From Ignelater luminosus (lineage: Eukaryota > Arthropoda > Insecta > Coleoptera > Elateridae), in NCBI GenBank assembly GCA_011009095.1, contig VTPC01005723.1, positions 127,121 through 191,120 of the forward strand: DNA of 64,000 nucleotides, given 5' to 3'. The position numbers were made by a program, and so were the translations under genes. Shown piece by piece: positions 1-12,053 of this stretch. Position 1 is the stretch's first letter; every line of letters begins with the position of its first letter. Below the pieces are notes generated by a model that was not told the DNA's origin, made no database searches, and saw nothing but the letters and a program-made list of their open reading frames with translations.

Positions 1-147
1 AGTGTGCCCAAAACAAGGCAACAACTATCTCAAATAATGGAAGATGAAGAATGTCGTGAAGATGCCAACCTAAGAATAACACCTTTGGTTATTACTCCTA
101 CAGCAAGGAGATCAGTGTCGAGAGAACCCTCAATTGACATGAATTAA
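1..147 (+). CDS. C-terminal end of an ORF open at the window edge (possible LTR-element Pol tail)
   Basis: The frame starting at base 1 is open for 48 codons and stops at TAA 145-147. The visible peptide is polar, with an acidic patch (MEDEEC) and a late Arg/Ser-rich stretch (ARRSVSREPS). It has no recognisable domain. About 120 bases after the stop come a purine tract and a TGTTGGG sequence, the arrangement seen at the 3' end of LTR retrotransposons. I therefore infer that this may be the tail of an integrase or Pol polyprotein. It could equally be the last exon of an unrelated host gene. The beginning lies outside the window. Confidence 0.35.
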   Translation, partial: SVPKTRQQLSQIMEDEECREDANLRITPLVITPTARRSVSREPSIDMN

Positions 148-268
148 TGTTTATTTTTATAATTTGTTTCACTTAATTATGTTAAAATTATGTATTGTTT
201 ATAATCTTTTTTATTCTTTTTATACAGATTTACCATTTTTTCTTTAAAATTTATGGTAAATCATTCTT

Positions 269-290
269 AAGGAGGGAGATGTTGGGAATT
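269..290 (+). mobile_element. Polypurine tract and start of a putative 3' LTR
   Basis: AAGGAGGGAGA (269-279) is a purine run immediately followed by TGTTGGGAATT (280-290). A polypurine tract abutting a TG dinucleotide is the standard junction between the internal region and the 3' LTR of a retrotransposon. The start resembles copia-type LTR starts (TGTTGG..). I could not find the CA end of this LTR or a second copy of it, so its length is unknown. Confidence 0.35.
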
Positions 291-781
291 TCTTATTAAC
301 CTATGTACAACAGTTCCTAAATCATGGAGAATTTGTAGTTTAACTTAAAGTTGAATTTTAGCAAACTACTTATCCATTAATAAGTAAACAGTGAGTGATT
401 ATCATTTGACATTAAAGTTGTTAGAAAATGGTGGCTTTCACTTCAGAGTTTTAACCCCATTAGTGCCAAAAGATTAACATCCAGTGGATGTTTCCAACCT
501 GTCACACATAATTATATTTTTAAATAATTGTCACAAATAAAAACATCGAAAGGGTGTGTTTGGGTGTCATCAACTATTTAAGTTTTTCAAACTTACTGGT
601 ATAATTTTGACATGTATTTTGTCTCCTAACCCCCACTTTCATCACAATGTACATGCATTATTTTTTAGTAGAAAAGCGACTGAGTTTCAAATTTGTTAAA
701 AAATCATGTTAGCTCTTTTTGCAGATGCAGTTTGAACATGGTAATCTGATTTTTGAGTAAATTTGGACCTTAGTTGTTTTT

Positions 782-1106
782 CAACGAACTCCGAAGGAGT
801 CGTTACTGAATTTGCGAATCTGTCTGTCTGCATGTCCGCATTTTTTTTCAAATTCTGAAATTTTTACTTCAGATTTAGATTCTACATCAAAAACTGAAGA
901 CCACGTGGTATCTTCGTTTTTTGATAACTCTTCGGGAAAATGGTCACGGCCGAAAATTGGAAAATTTTCAAAAATTTTTTTTACTTTAGAATCGTATTCT
1001 ACATAAAAAAATAAGACAAACGTGTACTTTTAGTTTTTTGATATCTCAGGAACATGGTCAAAATGGCTGCCGAAGTCTGAAAAAAGTAACAAAACAGAGT
1101 TCGTTG
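782..1106. mobile_element. Small non-autonomous inverted-repeat element
   Basis: CAACGAACTC at 782-791 is the exact reverse complement of GAGTTCGTTG at 1097-1106, giving a 325-bp unit with 10-bp terminal inverted repeats. The left end also folds on itself: AACGAACTCC is followed by GGAGTCGTT, with one bulged base. I see no clear target-site duplication, so the superfamily is unassigned. Short ORFs inside it look non-coding. Confidence 0.45.
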
Positions 1107-2595
1107 TGCATTCGTTTGCATTCCCAGATGTTTTATTCTAAAACAATGCATTTTTTTAGATTTTCTTCATTATTGTTGGTAACATCGAAATTATATTGCC
1201 ATTATTGGAAGTTTTGAAAGAAGCAGGGAATTTTATCAAGAATGACATTTTGCCCTAAAACCAATAGTGAAAAAGTATTTGCTTTTGTAAACTCAATCCG
1301 AGGACATGCTGTATATATTACAGGTTTTGCATAACATACGTTCAACTTACTGTAACGTGATTGTATAGCAATAAGCCATCTGATTGGTTGTTACCATAGA
1401 GATAAAATTATCATAAAAAAAATATTACTGTTATTATTCTTAAAGGAATGTGTCAGTTTCTTATTTAAATTAATTTTAAGGTTTTCTGAAGTGCAGATAT
1501 CACATAATTGGTTTTAAATTAAATGATTTGACACCAGCAATTCAAATATATTATAAAAAAAGACTTGGCAACCAACCCTAAAAGGTTAAAAACCCTGACA
1601 ATCTTCATAACTTTGAAAACACTGAGTATTTTAACATTTCTACATTCAAGTATGAAACAACTTCTGATAAAATACAAAATTTTAGTCAAATTTTTCTTCC
1701 TATCATATATCTTTACATTTGCTCTGCGTAGGTATTTGTAGTGTTTCACTCAGTCTCTTTGTCTTGCCTACTCAATCAGGTTATGGAATTAGTCATCATT
1801 TCCAGTTTTTCAATATCTGCCTATAAAAAAATAATTGTCCCATGGCAAATGGTTATAAACAATGCCACCTCTCAAATTGCGAAATATTATTTGATTGCTG
1901 CATTATTGGCCATGTATTCATGTCGAATATTGCAATAAAAAGTAGGTACTGGCTGCATTAAAGCTCAATGACCAATCTAAGCATGCTATGAAGTGACTTT
2001 TATGCAAACAATCAATTAAAAACAAGTTCATCATGGAATTTGCAGGTTGTAACTAGATATTTTCATTTTGTTATTATTCACACCATGCATCTCGAAGCAC
2101 CACACTCAAATCAAGTCATTAAGATTGAAAAACTTCTAAACTAATGGGCTGAGTGACTTTCAAACCAACATCTTACATATATTAAAAAGCATTTATATGG
2201 TACCTTCCTTTATAGTACCCCAGTTGCTTTTTGTGAGAAAAATAAGATTTCAATCTTAGTGTCAATTTATATTTAAAATATTCAAAAAATAAGAATCTTG
2301 AAAAACAGTCTTAGTTGATTATTATATCATATCTCTAGAATTTAATGCCTTACGAAATTGAAAATCATATTCTTGAAATAATTTCTACTAACCCTTCGAA
2401 ATCTACATTTTTCTCTTAACCTAAATTACTAGTAAAACTGGAAATTCACAAAAACACATTCACTTGCTGAATTTTCTATTTACAGTAAAAACCAGCTACA
2501 ACTCAATGTATCAAAGTATCAAAACCATCGAATGGGTTAAAAAAACTATAATAATTAAAATGCTTTCTAAAGGAACTTATCATAATCACTTCCTT
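1107..2595. other. AT-rich stretch without recognisable genes
   Basis: This is the intergenic stretch downstream of CIAO1. It has only short ORFs in low-complexity AT-rich sequence, and no repeat structure I can support. Confidence 0.6.
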
Positions 2596-2601
2596 TTTAT
2601 T
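2596..2601 (-). promoter_or_regulatory. AATAAA hexamer overlapping the CIAO1 stop codon
   Basis: Read on the minus strand, the last codons GAA TAA A contain AATAAA, so a canonical polyadenylation hexamer overlaps the stop. If it is used, the 3' UTR would be only about 15-30 bases. I cannot tell whether a later signal is preferred. Confidence 0.3.
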
Positions 2602-3655
2602 CAATAAAGTTCCACAATTTAATCTCGCCATCATCACTACAAGATGCTAGTAATCCTGCTACCTTTGGATTCCAAGCTACGCAGTTAACATCTTGACTAT
2701 GTGATCGTTCAGCTGAACTTAAAAAACTAAAAGTAGGTGCATTCGGATCTGAATTCTCATCTTCTTTAAATATTCTAATAATATCATCTCCGCAAGCTGT
2801 AGCTATTAATCCAGTTACATGACACCAACTTATATCGTAAATTGTTCTTGTGTGGTATCCTGCTAAAGTGCAAACACATTTCCAACTGGATTCATTATCT
2901 ATTGTTGGAATTCCTTCAGGATTATTTGGCGGGTATTCTTTCCAAATCTTAAGTGTGCAATCATCACTGGCTGTTGCTAAACGCGTACCTGTTTTATCAA
3001 ACGCCAAACTCCAAACTGTGGATTCGTGTGATGTTAATGTAGATACACAAACCCAATCATTATCTGCAGGATCTTCTTTAAATAATTTCACGGTATTATC
3101 ATAAGATGCCGATGCTAAAATATCTTTTTCTGGATGCCAAATTACCTACCAAACAAATATTATTAAATATTAAAATTAATAAAAATCAAAATATACCTTT
3201 TTAACATCTTGTGTATGTGCATTTAAGACAGCAGCACATTCATATTCATCCTCATCAGCTATTTCCCACACCCATACTGATTTATCCCTACTACAAGTTG
3301 CTAATAAATGACCTGATTTAGACCAAGTTACACTCTTTACTTCATTTTCATGTCCTTCTAAAGTGGCATTACATTCAAATTCACCAGACTTCTTATCCCA
3401 AATGGCTGTAGTTGCATCAAAACTTGCAGATGCCAGGTAATTTCCACAAGGTGACCATGTAACTTCTCGAATTGTACGCTTATGGCCATCAGCTAGTACA
3501 ACTTTATTCACCCATTTATTTCCTTCTTTAGTCCATATTCTTATAGTCTTATCTTCACCGCATGATGCAAGTGCATCACCTTTTGGATGCCAAGATACAT
3601 TCCAAACACGTCCAATGTGTTTACTCAATGTTTGTTGCAATTCTAATTTACCCAT
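2597..3655 (-). CDS. Ciao1: CIAO1, WD40 protein of cytosolic iron-sulfur assembly (two exons)
   Basis: CIAO1 (yeast Cia1) is the WD40 scaffold of the CIA targeting complex. With MMS19 and CIAO2 it delivers Fe-S clusters to cytosolic and nuclear apoproteins. The coding sequence runs from ATG at 3655 to a GT donor after 3197, then from 3145 to the TAA at 2597-2599. The 51-bp intron (3146-3196) is phase 0 with GT and AG ends. The joined protein is 335 residues, the usual family length. Seven WD blade ends are visible: RIW about 39, AIWD 84, VWVW 127, KLF 173, KIW 219, RIF 277 and KLW 329. Together they give a complete seven-bladed propeller with no stop or frameshift. The start is the first ATG, giving MGKLEL. 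The identification rests on length, blade pattern and overall resemblance to insect CIAO1. Confidence 0.93.
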
Positions 3656-6600
3656 TCTTTACAATTACGCATTTAATTTGTAGGATACTACAAGAACAAC
3701 TACTATTGCAGGTTGCAGTATAACTGGTTTGTTTAAATATTTATTAAGAAACGGTAGGTATAATGGAATAACACTATTTCAGCACAGCACCCAACTATTA
3801 TACAATATTATGACCACGTCTTTAATATAACGAAAAAACATTAATTATTAAAATCTTTCTTTCTTATAAACTAAACGGGAAATTCATTTACTTTAAATTC
3901 GAATAACTACGACTATCTGTATCTGTTTCTGTAGGTGCTCGTCATGCTTTTCCCCCATCTTAACCAATGAAATTTGACATTACAAGGTTATGTACTGACA
4001 TGTATAACTTAAAATTTAATTAATCGCAAAAGCAACTTACCAGAATTCTCTATAGGTTTCAGTTTAAAAGATCAGGGTATAATATATTTTTAAAATGTTA
4101 CAAATCCTCCAAATCATAAATTTTGAAATTTGCAGGTTATCTGACGCTCACACGTACGCGTCACAGCATAATGTACAGGATGCGTCGTAGTACCTGGTTG
4201 AGATCTGAAAGCTTGGAAGTTTCTACCTTTTTATTACTTTCAAATTTGTATTTTAATTTGATTAATTAAGGAATACAAATCTATAAATGTATTTTACAAC
4301 AATTCTTAATTTATTTCGTTGTTATTTTTTACGTAAATCTTTTAAAGAATGCATTCATTAATTTACTTACGGTACAATGTGTTGCCTATACAGTTAGGAT
4401 TTTAAGATTTAATAATTCTTAAAGTGGGATTGTGCAACTAAAACCTATTCTCCATTATCAATAATAAGATTAGAGATTACGTTGGATTATTAAAAGAAAC
4501 ACAAAGCTCCTATGAAGTTACATATTTTTACAATGAAATATTTTAGAATTAAAAAGGCATTTCTCTAACTAACGTTTTCATAAGTATATCAAAAGTTATA
4601 AATTTATTATTCTAGAATATTTTTGCAATCTGATTAGAAGTATAACAGTAAGCTTAAAAACAGTTCTTTAATAACTTAAGATTTCAACAGTCAACTTAAA
4701 TGGAAGATATAAATATATTTGCGAAGACAGAAACAGTTAAAAAAATGTTTCGCCAAATAAATCAGTTTAATTGAATTCGACTACCGTTTAAAGTACTGTT
4801 AAATTTTATGATATTATATAATTAGCTTTTTTTTTCATTTTGTAAATTTTATAACATTTTTAGTTTTGCAAGCTTCCTTTTTAAGTTATCTGACATTATA
4901 CCGTATTTAGAGGATCACTACCTACCTACAAGTTGCTTTCATTTTGCAGTAGAAAAACACGTTTATCTAAATCACATGTTTTTCAGATCATTTTTATTTG
5001 ATTATAGATTGGTAAACAAATATTTTAAATTTTTTTATAAAATTTCTTTTTACAAGGTCTGTAATATAATAAATTACTCGTTTATTATTGTAGTTTATAG
5101 ACCTACCAAATTTTGATTATAAATAATATCTACCACGACCGTTTGTAGTTGCAACACAAGCATTAAGTGTACAGGATAACTGTATTTTTGTGTTCGAACA
5201 ATATCTGACGAAGGTAATTAGTATGAAGATCAGTAGACACACAAGCTAAAGTTAGCTATCGTCTAAAGGTAAGACGAACGTGCAGAATTTGAGTGATTGG
5301 TAGAAAAAAACTTTCTGAGTTTCTGTATTTACCTGTCTGAATGGGTACAAATATCTATGTATTTAGTATTCAGTCCAGCACCGTTACTTACATACTGTAT
5401 TGTGGTTGTTAGAAAAATACGATGTGGAAAGTCCCTATAATTTTTTTGTACGCCCAATATATTACACTTTGTAAATGATGTAAAAAACCCATTTTATGCT
5501 AAACATCTAAAAGACTGCTGGTTTCATATTAAAACTAGCTGTTACCGAAAGTAAAGATCCAAAAATTCTATACAAAAAAAGTTGTGTTTTTCTTGCATAC
5601 TCAATAGTTTGTATGCAGTATGATGCCTGAGACTTGTAACTTTCGTACTATTGATACACTAAGAATATTCTCCACATCTTCTTTGCCAATACTTACCTAC
5701 CTTTGGTAGAATCTTTAGAATTCTATAAAGATAAGTATTTATATTGATTTCGTTTTTAAAAACCTCTTTCAATCTAAACACAGTATGCTTTGAATCAAAC
5801 ATTGAAGTGTAGGATAAGAGTGACAATCTCCAACATGAAACATGAAAATTTTCTAACCATAGTTTTGGAGATTTCTTATTGATCTTGAACGTGCTGACCT
5901 TAGTAACCTATACTGTAAAGTTAATAAAATTTAATAGCCATCCTCATTCAGCCACTCTCAAATGACATTCATTCATATTCGGCCAATAATGACTAAAGCC
6001 GTTTTCCACTTCTCATGTCAGTGTTAGATTTTATTTGTTTTGACCTTTCCAATAAAGTTCAGTTATACCACGTTGTTGTATATTGTCTCATATAAATTTA
6101 TTCTTGTTGTGGTCATAACAGAGAAGTGATAGTGAAATATAATCACGTCTAGTACACAAAGAGGGATAAGTTCGAAGAAACGGTAAAGCAACGTCCTAAA
6201 CTCAGAAGGAACTTTGCCCCTTGTTGTTAGGATTCGCCACAAAAAAAAAGTGCAACTGAAACTGCGTCGAGCGACCTCACGTAATGCGTACACCGCTATC
6301 ACATCTTAGTTCGTTAGTCTACCCTCAACTTTATTTACAAATGTTTCGGTTTAAAAACGCTTTCTTTTCTACATGGCTAGTTTGCTATATGTGTATACTA
6401 TACCACTACGCTGTATGTTGCTTTGTAATTTTTCCAATCGTTTCTTTTTCTTTTACTTCTGCTTCATACTATTACGCTTTTCACTATAGTACTATTTATT
6501 AGTTTTTAGTAAATCTTGGATAATATTTTCGTTTCATGATATGTACTTAACTTGTTTTAGATGTTTAGTCTTATTCCCTTAAAATAAATTATCATAAACA

Positions 6601-6684
6601 TTGAACTTAACACTGGTTCTTCCTTTTCTTTCTTATTATAATCAGACGATACTTGTTGCCTTCAGAACCATGCTACCTATTTTT
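3656..6684. other. CIAO1 upstream flank and gene-free sequence
   Basis: The first few hundred bases should hold the CIAO1 promoter and 5' UTR, but I see no TATA box or other decisive motif. Beyond that the sequence is AT-rich, with no ORF resembling a known protein. Confidence 0.5.
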
Positions 6685-6722
6685 GAAGGTAACCCTTATT
6701 GAATAATGCTATCAGGAGGTCG

Positions 6723-6796
6723 ACCAAAACGCTACTCTTTCTTGTTCTTTTAGAATCTAGAAGAAAGAAGAAATTAATGGCGAGAGTAGTTTTGGT
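6723..6796 (+). repeat. Imperfect hairpin (inverted repeat)
   Basis: ACCAAAACGCTACTCT at 6723-6738 pairs with AGAGTAGTTTTGGT at 6783-6796. That is 14 pairs with a two-base GC bulge on the left arm. The intervening 44 bases are partly self-complementary (TTCTTGTTCTTTTAG with CTAGAAGAAAGAAGAA). The outer flanks are weakly complementary too, so it could be a foldback element or a structured RNA. Confidence 0.4.
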
Positions 6797-6830
6797 AATG
6801 CATCATTGGGTTCTTAAAGTAACCACAGGT

Positions 6831-9800
6831 AAAACAAACACATGTTGCATAAGCTTTTAGAAATAACTGTAGACGATTATAGTAATGGTTAACTTGCTAT
6901 TACCCAGAATCCTTAGTTCTTAACAACCTTTTGATTAGTCATTGCCTTATACAAAGTGTTTCTGTCTTGATTATTATTATTATCATAACGTCACCTTTGT
7001 GAATTAGACTGACTGTAAAACTGGAGAGATTTACTGGTTGTTGCTAACACGTGACATAGCTTTGAGCGGAGCTAAATCGGGTAATCAAGTAGAAATTATC
7101 TGAGAAAGCAAACGTGGCATTTAGCAAACTAGAATGAAAACAATCAAAAGCGATACGCCAATATACTGTCATGTTTGAAACATTTTCAGCCAAATCATCT
7201 AATAGAAAAGGTTGATTTTATTAACTATCTCTTTCTATAAAATATCTCTTCAAAAAAGTTAAAAATCAAAACTTGCTTCTAGAAACCAAAGTCTAAGACT
7301 CAAACAGTTCAAGTATGTACGGTACACTAGACAAGGGTTTCAGTAATAAATGACTTCTAGAAACTGGAAATTCTTATTCTTAGAGTAAATACTGAGCAAA
7401 GTAGCCTTTTACTGAAATGGTTCTGATGAAAGCCAATACTGTTAATAAGAACTCGAGTTCTCTAAGAATGCCATCTTCATCATTTACATACATATACTGA
7501 CATTACATCGGTCCAACTGCAACAGTTAGTATTATGCTTTAGATTATGAAAGATCAAAAAGGGGAAGCCTCAGGGATATACAATTTACGCTTGATGACTA
7601 AATTCTATTTAGAGGTCATGATATAAACTCTAAACATCGTTGCAATACTTTGGTAACATTAATATATACAATTTTAAGAATTCTCTACACACTACACAAC
7701 TGAAACTGAGGCACTGAATTTACAGTATTAGATGTGTAACAACAGAAAATATATTGGCTGAATGTATACTGATTCCTAAATCTTCTTATTTCCAATTAAA
7801 GTACAGTGTTTCTCAGAAATTTGTTTTAATATTGTGTACGCAAGTGTTAAGACTATATTTTTAGTGTTTTCTGCAAGATCTTGACAAAAAACACCCTTAG
7901 TTTATTGGGTTTGCAATTTTATAATTTTTTTATTTTAAATGAAGTTATTCGTACCATCCGCATACATATGATTTAAGGAAGTTCCTTTGCGCTTGGTAAT
8001 TAGGTATCTCGAACTGTTTTCCGTCTTTGTTCTATTTGAAAAGAATATTTTGTACGTGTACAGTTACGTATTGCAAATACTTTTGCACGCTTTATCTTGT
8101 TTTTCAATTCTTTCCATTCTTTTAACTACAAACGTTTAATGTAATGTCCGGGAGTGTGTTATCACATTTTAAAAAGTTTCTAAATGGAGTTTCTTCTGTA
8201 TGAAGCTGCTTGTTAGAAATAGTCTTTAAACGTTTTATTAAAAAATTATGATTTGCAAGTACAATTTCTATATTCAAATTCTTATAACTTTAGGGTACGT
8301 TATGAAATATTTGAAGTGTCTGGACTGTTATTTATTAATTTAAAGCAAAAGTAATTAAAAAAAATGTAATAATAATCAGGAACAGGTAAATGCCTGACTA
8401 GTTTCGATTAACACAAATTCATGTGATACTTCAAGGATGTTTTTAGAATCTAAATTAATAATATGTGTAGGGGTTAGCATAGTAAAAACTATTTAAAGAT
8501 ATAACAAAGAATATAGGACGGAAATTAGAAATATGTAAAGGGAACAATGTTTATGTAGAATATTTGCATATTTCTGTTCAAAATTAGTAAAGAATGTTAG
8601 AACTACAATAATATTCATATTTAACTAATTACTACTTTATAAAAATTTCTAGGACATAAAAATGTAAATGCAAATTAAGTATAAAAGTTTAAGGTTAAAG
8701 GTTACACTCACAGTAGAAAGTGAAAAGTGTAACACAAGTTGACTAATATAATAGAATCCTTCCTTATAAATATTAGTAGATCCTTACCATTTTCGGATAA
8801 GGACGGTCTTTGCATTTCGAATATCACCTTGAAGAACTTTTCTCTTTACACTTTTATTCTCTAATAATATAATAAGGAAAAGTTCTTGAACATGTGCAAA
8901 CAATTAATTTCTTTATTTATTAAGTGAACGATTTCGGTTTTTATGTAACACAGTATTGTTTGCTGTCTTCACAGTTTACCAGGTAACCTAAAATTTGTGT
9001 AATCTTAAACATCTAACAATATTGCATTTTATACATAATATATGTTTCCCCCATCCTTTCCCGGCAGTTTATTCAATTCTATCGAATTAATTATTTTATT
9101 AATTTAAAATTAAAATGGAGTTATGTGTTTATGAAACACACTCGACTAGTTTTTGTCTCACGTAGGTGAGTGACTCGCGCGATGTTATAACTTGCTACTT
9201 ACTTAGTTTTAAGTTGCCTCGCGAAAGTTCACGTGTGTTTTCAATTATATAAAACATCTGGACCATTTTGGTTAGTATATGATTGATAATATCGGGAAAA
9301 TTTAGTGAATTTTCCAATCTGCTTATTAGACAGTTGTTAAACTACATAACTGACATTTTTTTAATTTCAAAATAATTTTTTAAAAATTCCCAAAGTACAC
9401 ATCTTCACATGTAGGTTTATATTTTTTAATTAACTTTGATTTTTTTTCTAACGAAAATTGTTTATTGTTTAATTATTAGTGACATTAAATAATCTTCGAC
9501 TTCTTTATCAATCACAGTTGCAGACCTGTTTTTGGTGAGTCTTACTGATACCTTTTTTTCTTCAATAACAGACTAATATATTTAGGTCAGTACTTCCTCG
9601 AAAGAAAATAAACCAGGATATTATGGTTATTTTGTAATTATTACCGGTACTTTATAGTTCTTAATGTTACTTTTTTGTGATTTATAATTGTTTTCAATGA
9701 AAGTGAATGTAATCTGGTGCGGCAAAAAATTAGAGAAAACAATAATTTAATCTGCAGTTTACCTTAAGATTCAACTTCTTTTGATACGTCATTGTGCAGT

Positions 9801-10325
9801 AAATTGATTTATTTTGTTTTCTTCAGCATCACGCAATAAAAATAGAAATTATTAATATCCAGACTTTGTTCTGTTAACGTGATCTTTATTATCATGCATA
9901 CAGGGTGTCCTAAAGTTAAATGGAGAACAAGGAGACATGTTTTTAAGCTTATTAATGCTTAGCAGCTTGTCTTTTTTGTAGTTTATTGATTTAGTTCTCT
10001 CATAAAATTAACATATTTTGATAGACTTATCAAATCGTCTGTTTACATACATTTAATTAATGTTAATCTATCAGAATATTTTGCCTAAGCCTTGCAATAA
10101 CGTATAGTCAATTTTTAAGTTTAATCAAGTCTTCTAGCGTTTTCTAGAAAAATGATCTTAAACCATATAAAGACTGTTAGTTAACTCATAAGGTCCAAAA
10201 GTTAACTAATAACGTATTAAAACAAATAATAATTTTTTCTGTTATAATAAATTAGGTAAATGTATGTGTTGCTATGTAATACTAATAGTATATAGTACTC
10301 GGAAACAGACTGGTCCCAATATTCA
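6831..10325. other. AT-rich gene-free stretch
   Basis: I see no supported gene. A slightly GC-richer segment at about 9160-9235 has several CG dinucleotides and a CACGTAGGTGAGT sequence that could be an exon end, but nothing confirms it. TACAGGGTGTCC at 9899-9910 resembles the terminus of a DNA transposon. Confidence 0.45.
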
Positions 10326-10362
10326 AGTGTTCTATTTACATTAGCATCTCGCGGTAAGCTAA

Positions 10363-10476
10363 AACGTGCTTTACTATCGTATTTCTCTCTCGGGAAATTT
10401 CACCGTCCGGATTGATGCCAACTTGATGTTTATACCAGCCAAGAAGATGAAACAAAATCAAGTTGCATTTATCTAA
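10363..10476 (-). repeat. Dispersed repeat copy A (partner at 15586-15699)
   Basis: This 114-base segment aligns without gaps to 15586-15699, with about 74 of 114 positions identical by hand count. Many of the differences are transitions. Read on the minus strand, copy A is open in one frame through the whole segment, whereas copy B has several stops in the matching frame. Weaker similarity continues for about 30 bases to the left. The nature of the repeat is not known to me. Confidence 0.5.
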
Positions 10477-11280
10477 AGGAGAGAAGAACTCTTTAGAAAA
10501 TCACATTTTAAAAAATTCATGGTACAACAAAAATTTTAAATTTTTCAAAGTCGTTACTAATATTTTGCTCACGACTGAGACCGCTTACTGAGTCTAGACT
10601 GATGGAATTTACATCAATTGTACGTTACGCGTACAATATCTCTTTTACTGTAAGAAAGTCAATATTAAATATATCAGCAGTTCTTTCCTTTATTTTATTA
10701 CGAGGTATTACTATGGGATGGATAATGTCTTTTCATGACAGGGATAGAGTAATAGACGTTATAATGGCTATGGTAAATTGCACCTCTACTTTTAGTAAGA
10801 AATGTAAGATAATCTTACAAGGTAAGGCTAGTATAAACCGAAATATTTTTCACTAGGCTATTTGACGCTTTGCATAACCTACATTAATTACTTTTCTTGA
10901 CTACAGAATTGCATATTCTCTTATATCAAGAGAAATCTGTAAACAACGATCTCCCATGCATCACAAAAACTAGTAAGATATACAATTTAAATAGAATTGC
11001 TACCATCAATCAACCTCAGAATCTGTTACTCAACGTTTGCATAGATTTGACTAAGTCTGATGTTAGAAGTATAGCGTTTCGTCATATCATTCTTCTACAG
11101 TCCGTGTCCAATGGGCACAGACGTTGACAATGGCTCCTTTCGTGCGCTTTTGTCTTTTTGCTCCTGGGGTCTTCTGTTCTGCTAGTTTACCAGTTTCTGT
11201 AGGAACGAGTAGAAACGGGTCCCAAAGTCCCTTTTAATCACTGTTTCTGTCTGCTTCTACCGGCCACTACCAAACTCTAA

Positions 11281-12053
11281 CTACAAAGAGCTTTCTTCAC
11301 CACCATGAGCCGCTGTGATCTCTATCAACGCAGACCCAATCTTGCTGGCTAATAACATCTCAGTCGACACTCTGCGACCGCTGACAAAAAGTAACACAAG
11401 ACGTACGTCATCCATCGCCACCCTGCGTTTCCACACTGTCCACAGGGCACCGGAACTCAGCTGCTCATTCATCACGTCCTCCAACCCACGCAGTAGAGGC
11501 CTGTGTGGGCCAAGTTTTCTAGTCGAACCTTTACGCAGTCCTGGTTGAAACTCGGGTTCAGGTTGGGCCAGGCATCAGTTTAAAAATCTATTGGGGTTTT
11601 CGGGCCTACGTCCGGTCAACCAAGCCATTCGGGCTTCTTGAGCCGTTCGGTTTTGTCGGGTCTGTCTAGCCGTTGGAGCTTATCGGGCCATACGAGTTTG
11701 TCGGGCCGTTCCGGTCTGTTGGGCCATACGGGTTTGTCGGGCTATACTAGTCTGTGGGACGTTTTGGACTTTTTGGCTCTTTGGGCTTCTCGGTTCTATT
11801 GGGCCATTCAAACTTCTAAAGCGTATTGGACCGTTTGGACCTTTTGAACTTCTCGGCCATTAGAGTTTCTTGGGTCTGTCAGGCCGTTTGAACCTCTTGG
11901 GTCTGTTGGATCGTTCGAGCCTATCGGATCGTCGGCGTCTTGACTTTTGAACTTCTGGACCCTTTGGATTGTTTTTGTTGGGCTGTTCGGTCCTGTCGGG
12001 TCATTTGGGCCTCTCGAGCTGTTTTTTCTACCGAGCTTTTCATGCCGCGTCAA
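11281..12053 (-). pseudogene. Decayed collagen-like Gly-X-Y repeat tract
   Basis: On the minus strand from 12053 to about 11640 the sequence is built of degenerate 9-base units. In one frame they read as Gly-Pro-X triplets, for example GPN-DPT-GPN-SPT and GSN-DPT-DPR-GSN. The Gly codons GGC have often become GAC, AAC or AGC. Frame shifts and stops interrupt the repeat, so a collagen triple helix could not form. At the 3' side an unrelated 67-codon ORF (11484-11281) has no recognisable domain. The segment is clearly richer in G and C than its neighbourhood. It may be a dead collagen-like gene, or a minisatellite that only resembles one. Confidence 0.4.

Noticed and set aside
11315-11548. Plus-strand ORFs over the collagen-like tract (also 11638-11847 and 11940-12188)
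   Set aside because: They are shadows of the 9-base repeat on the other strand and do not give a sensible periodic protein.
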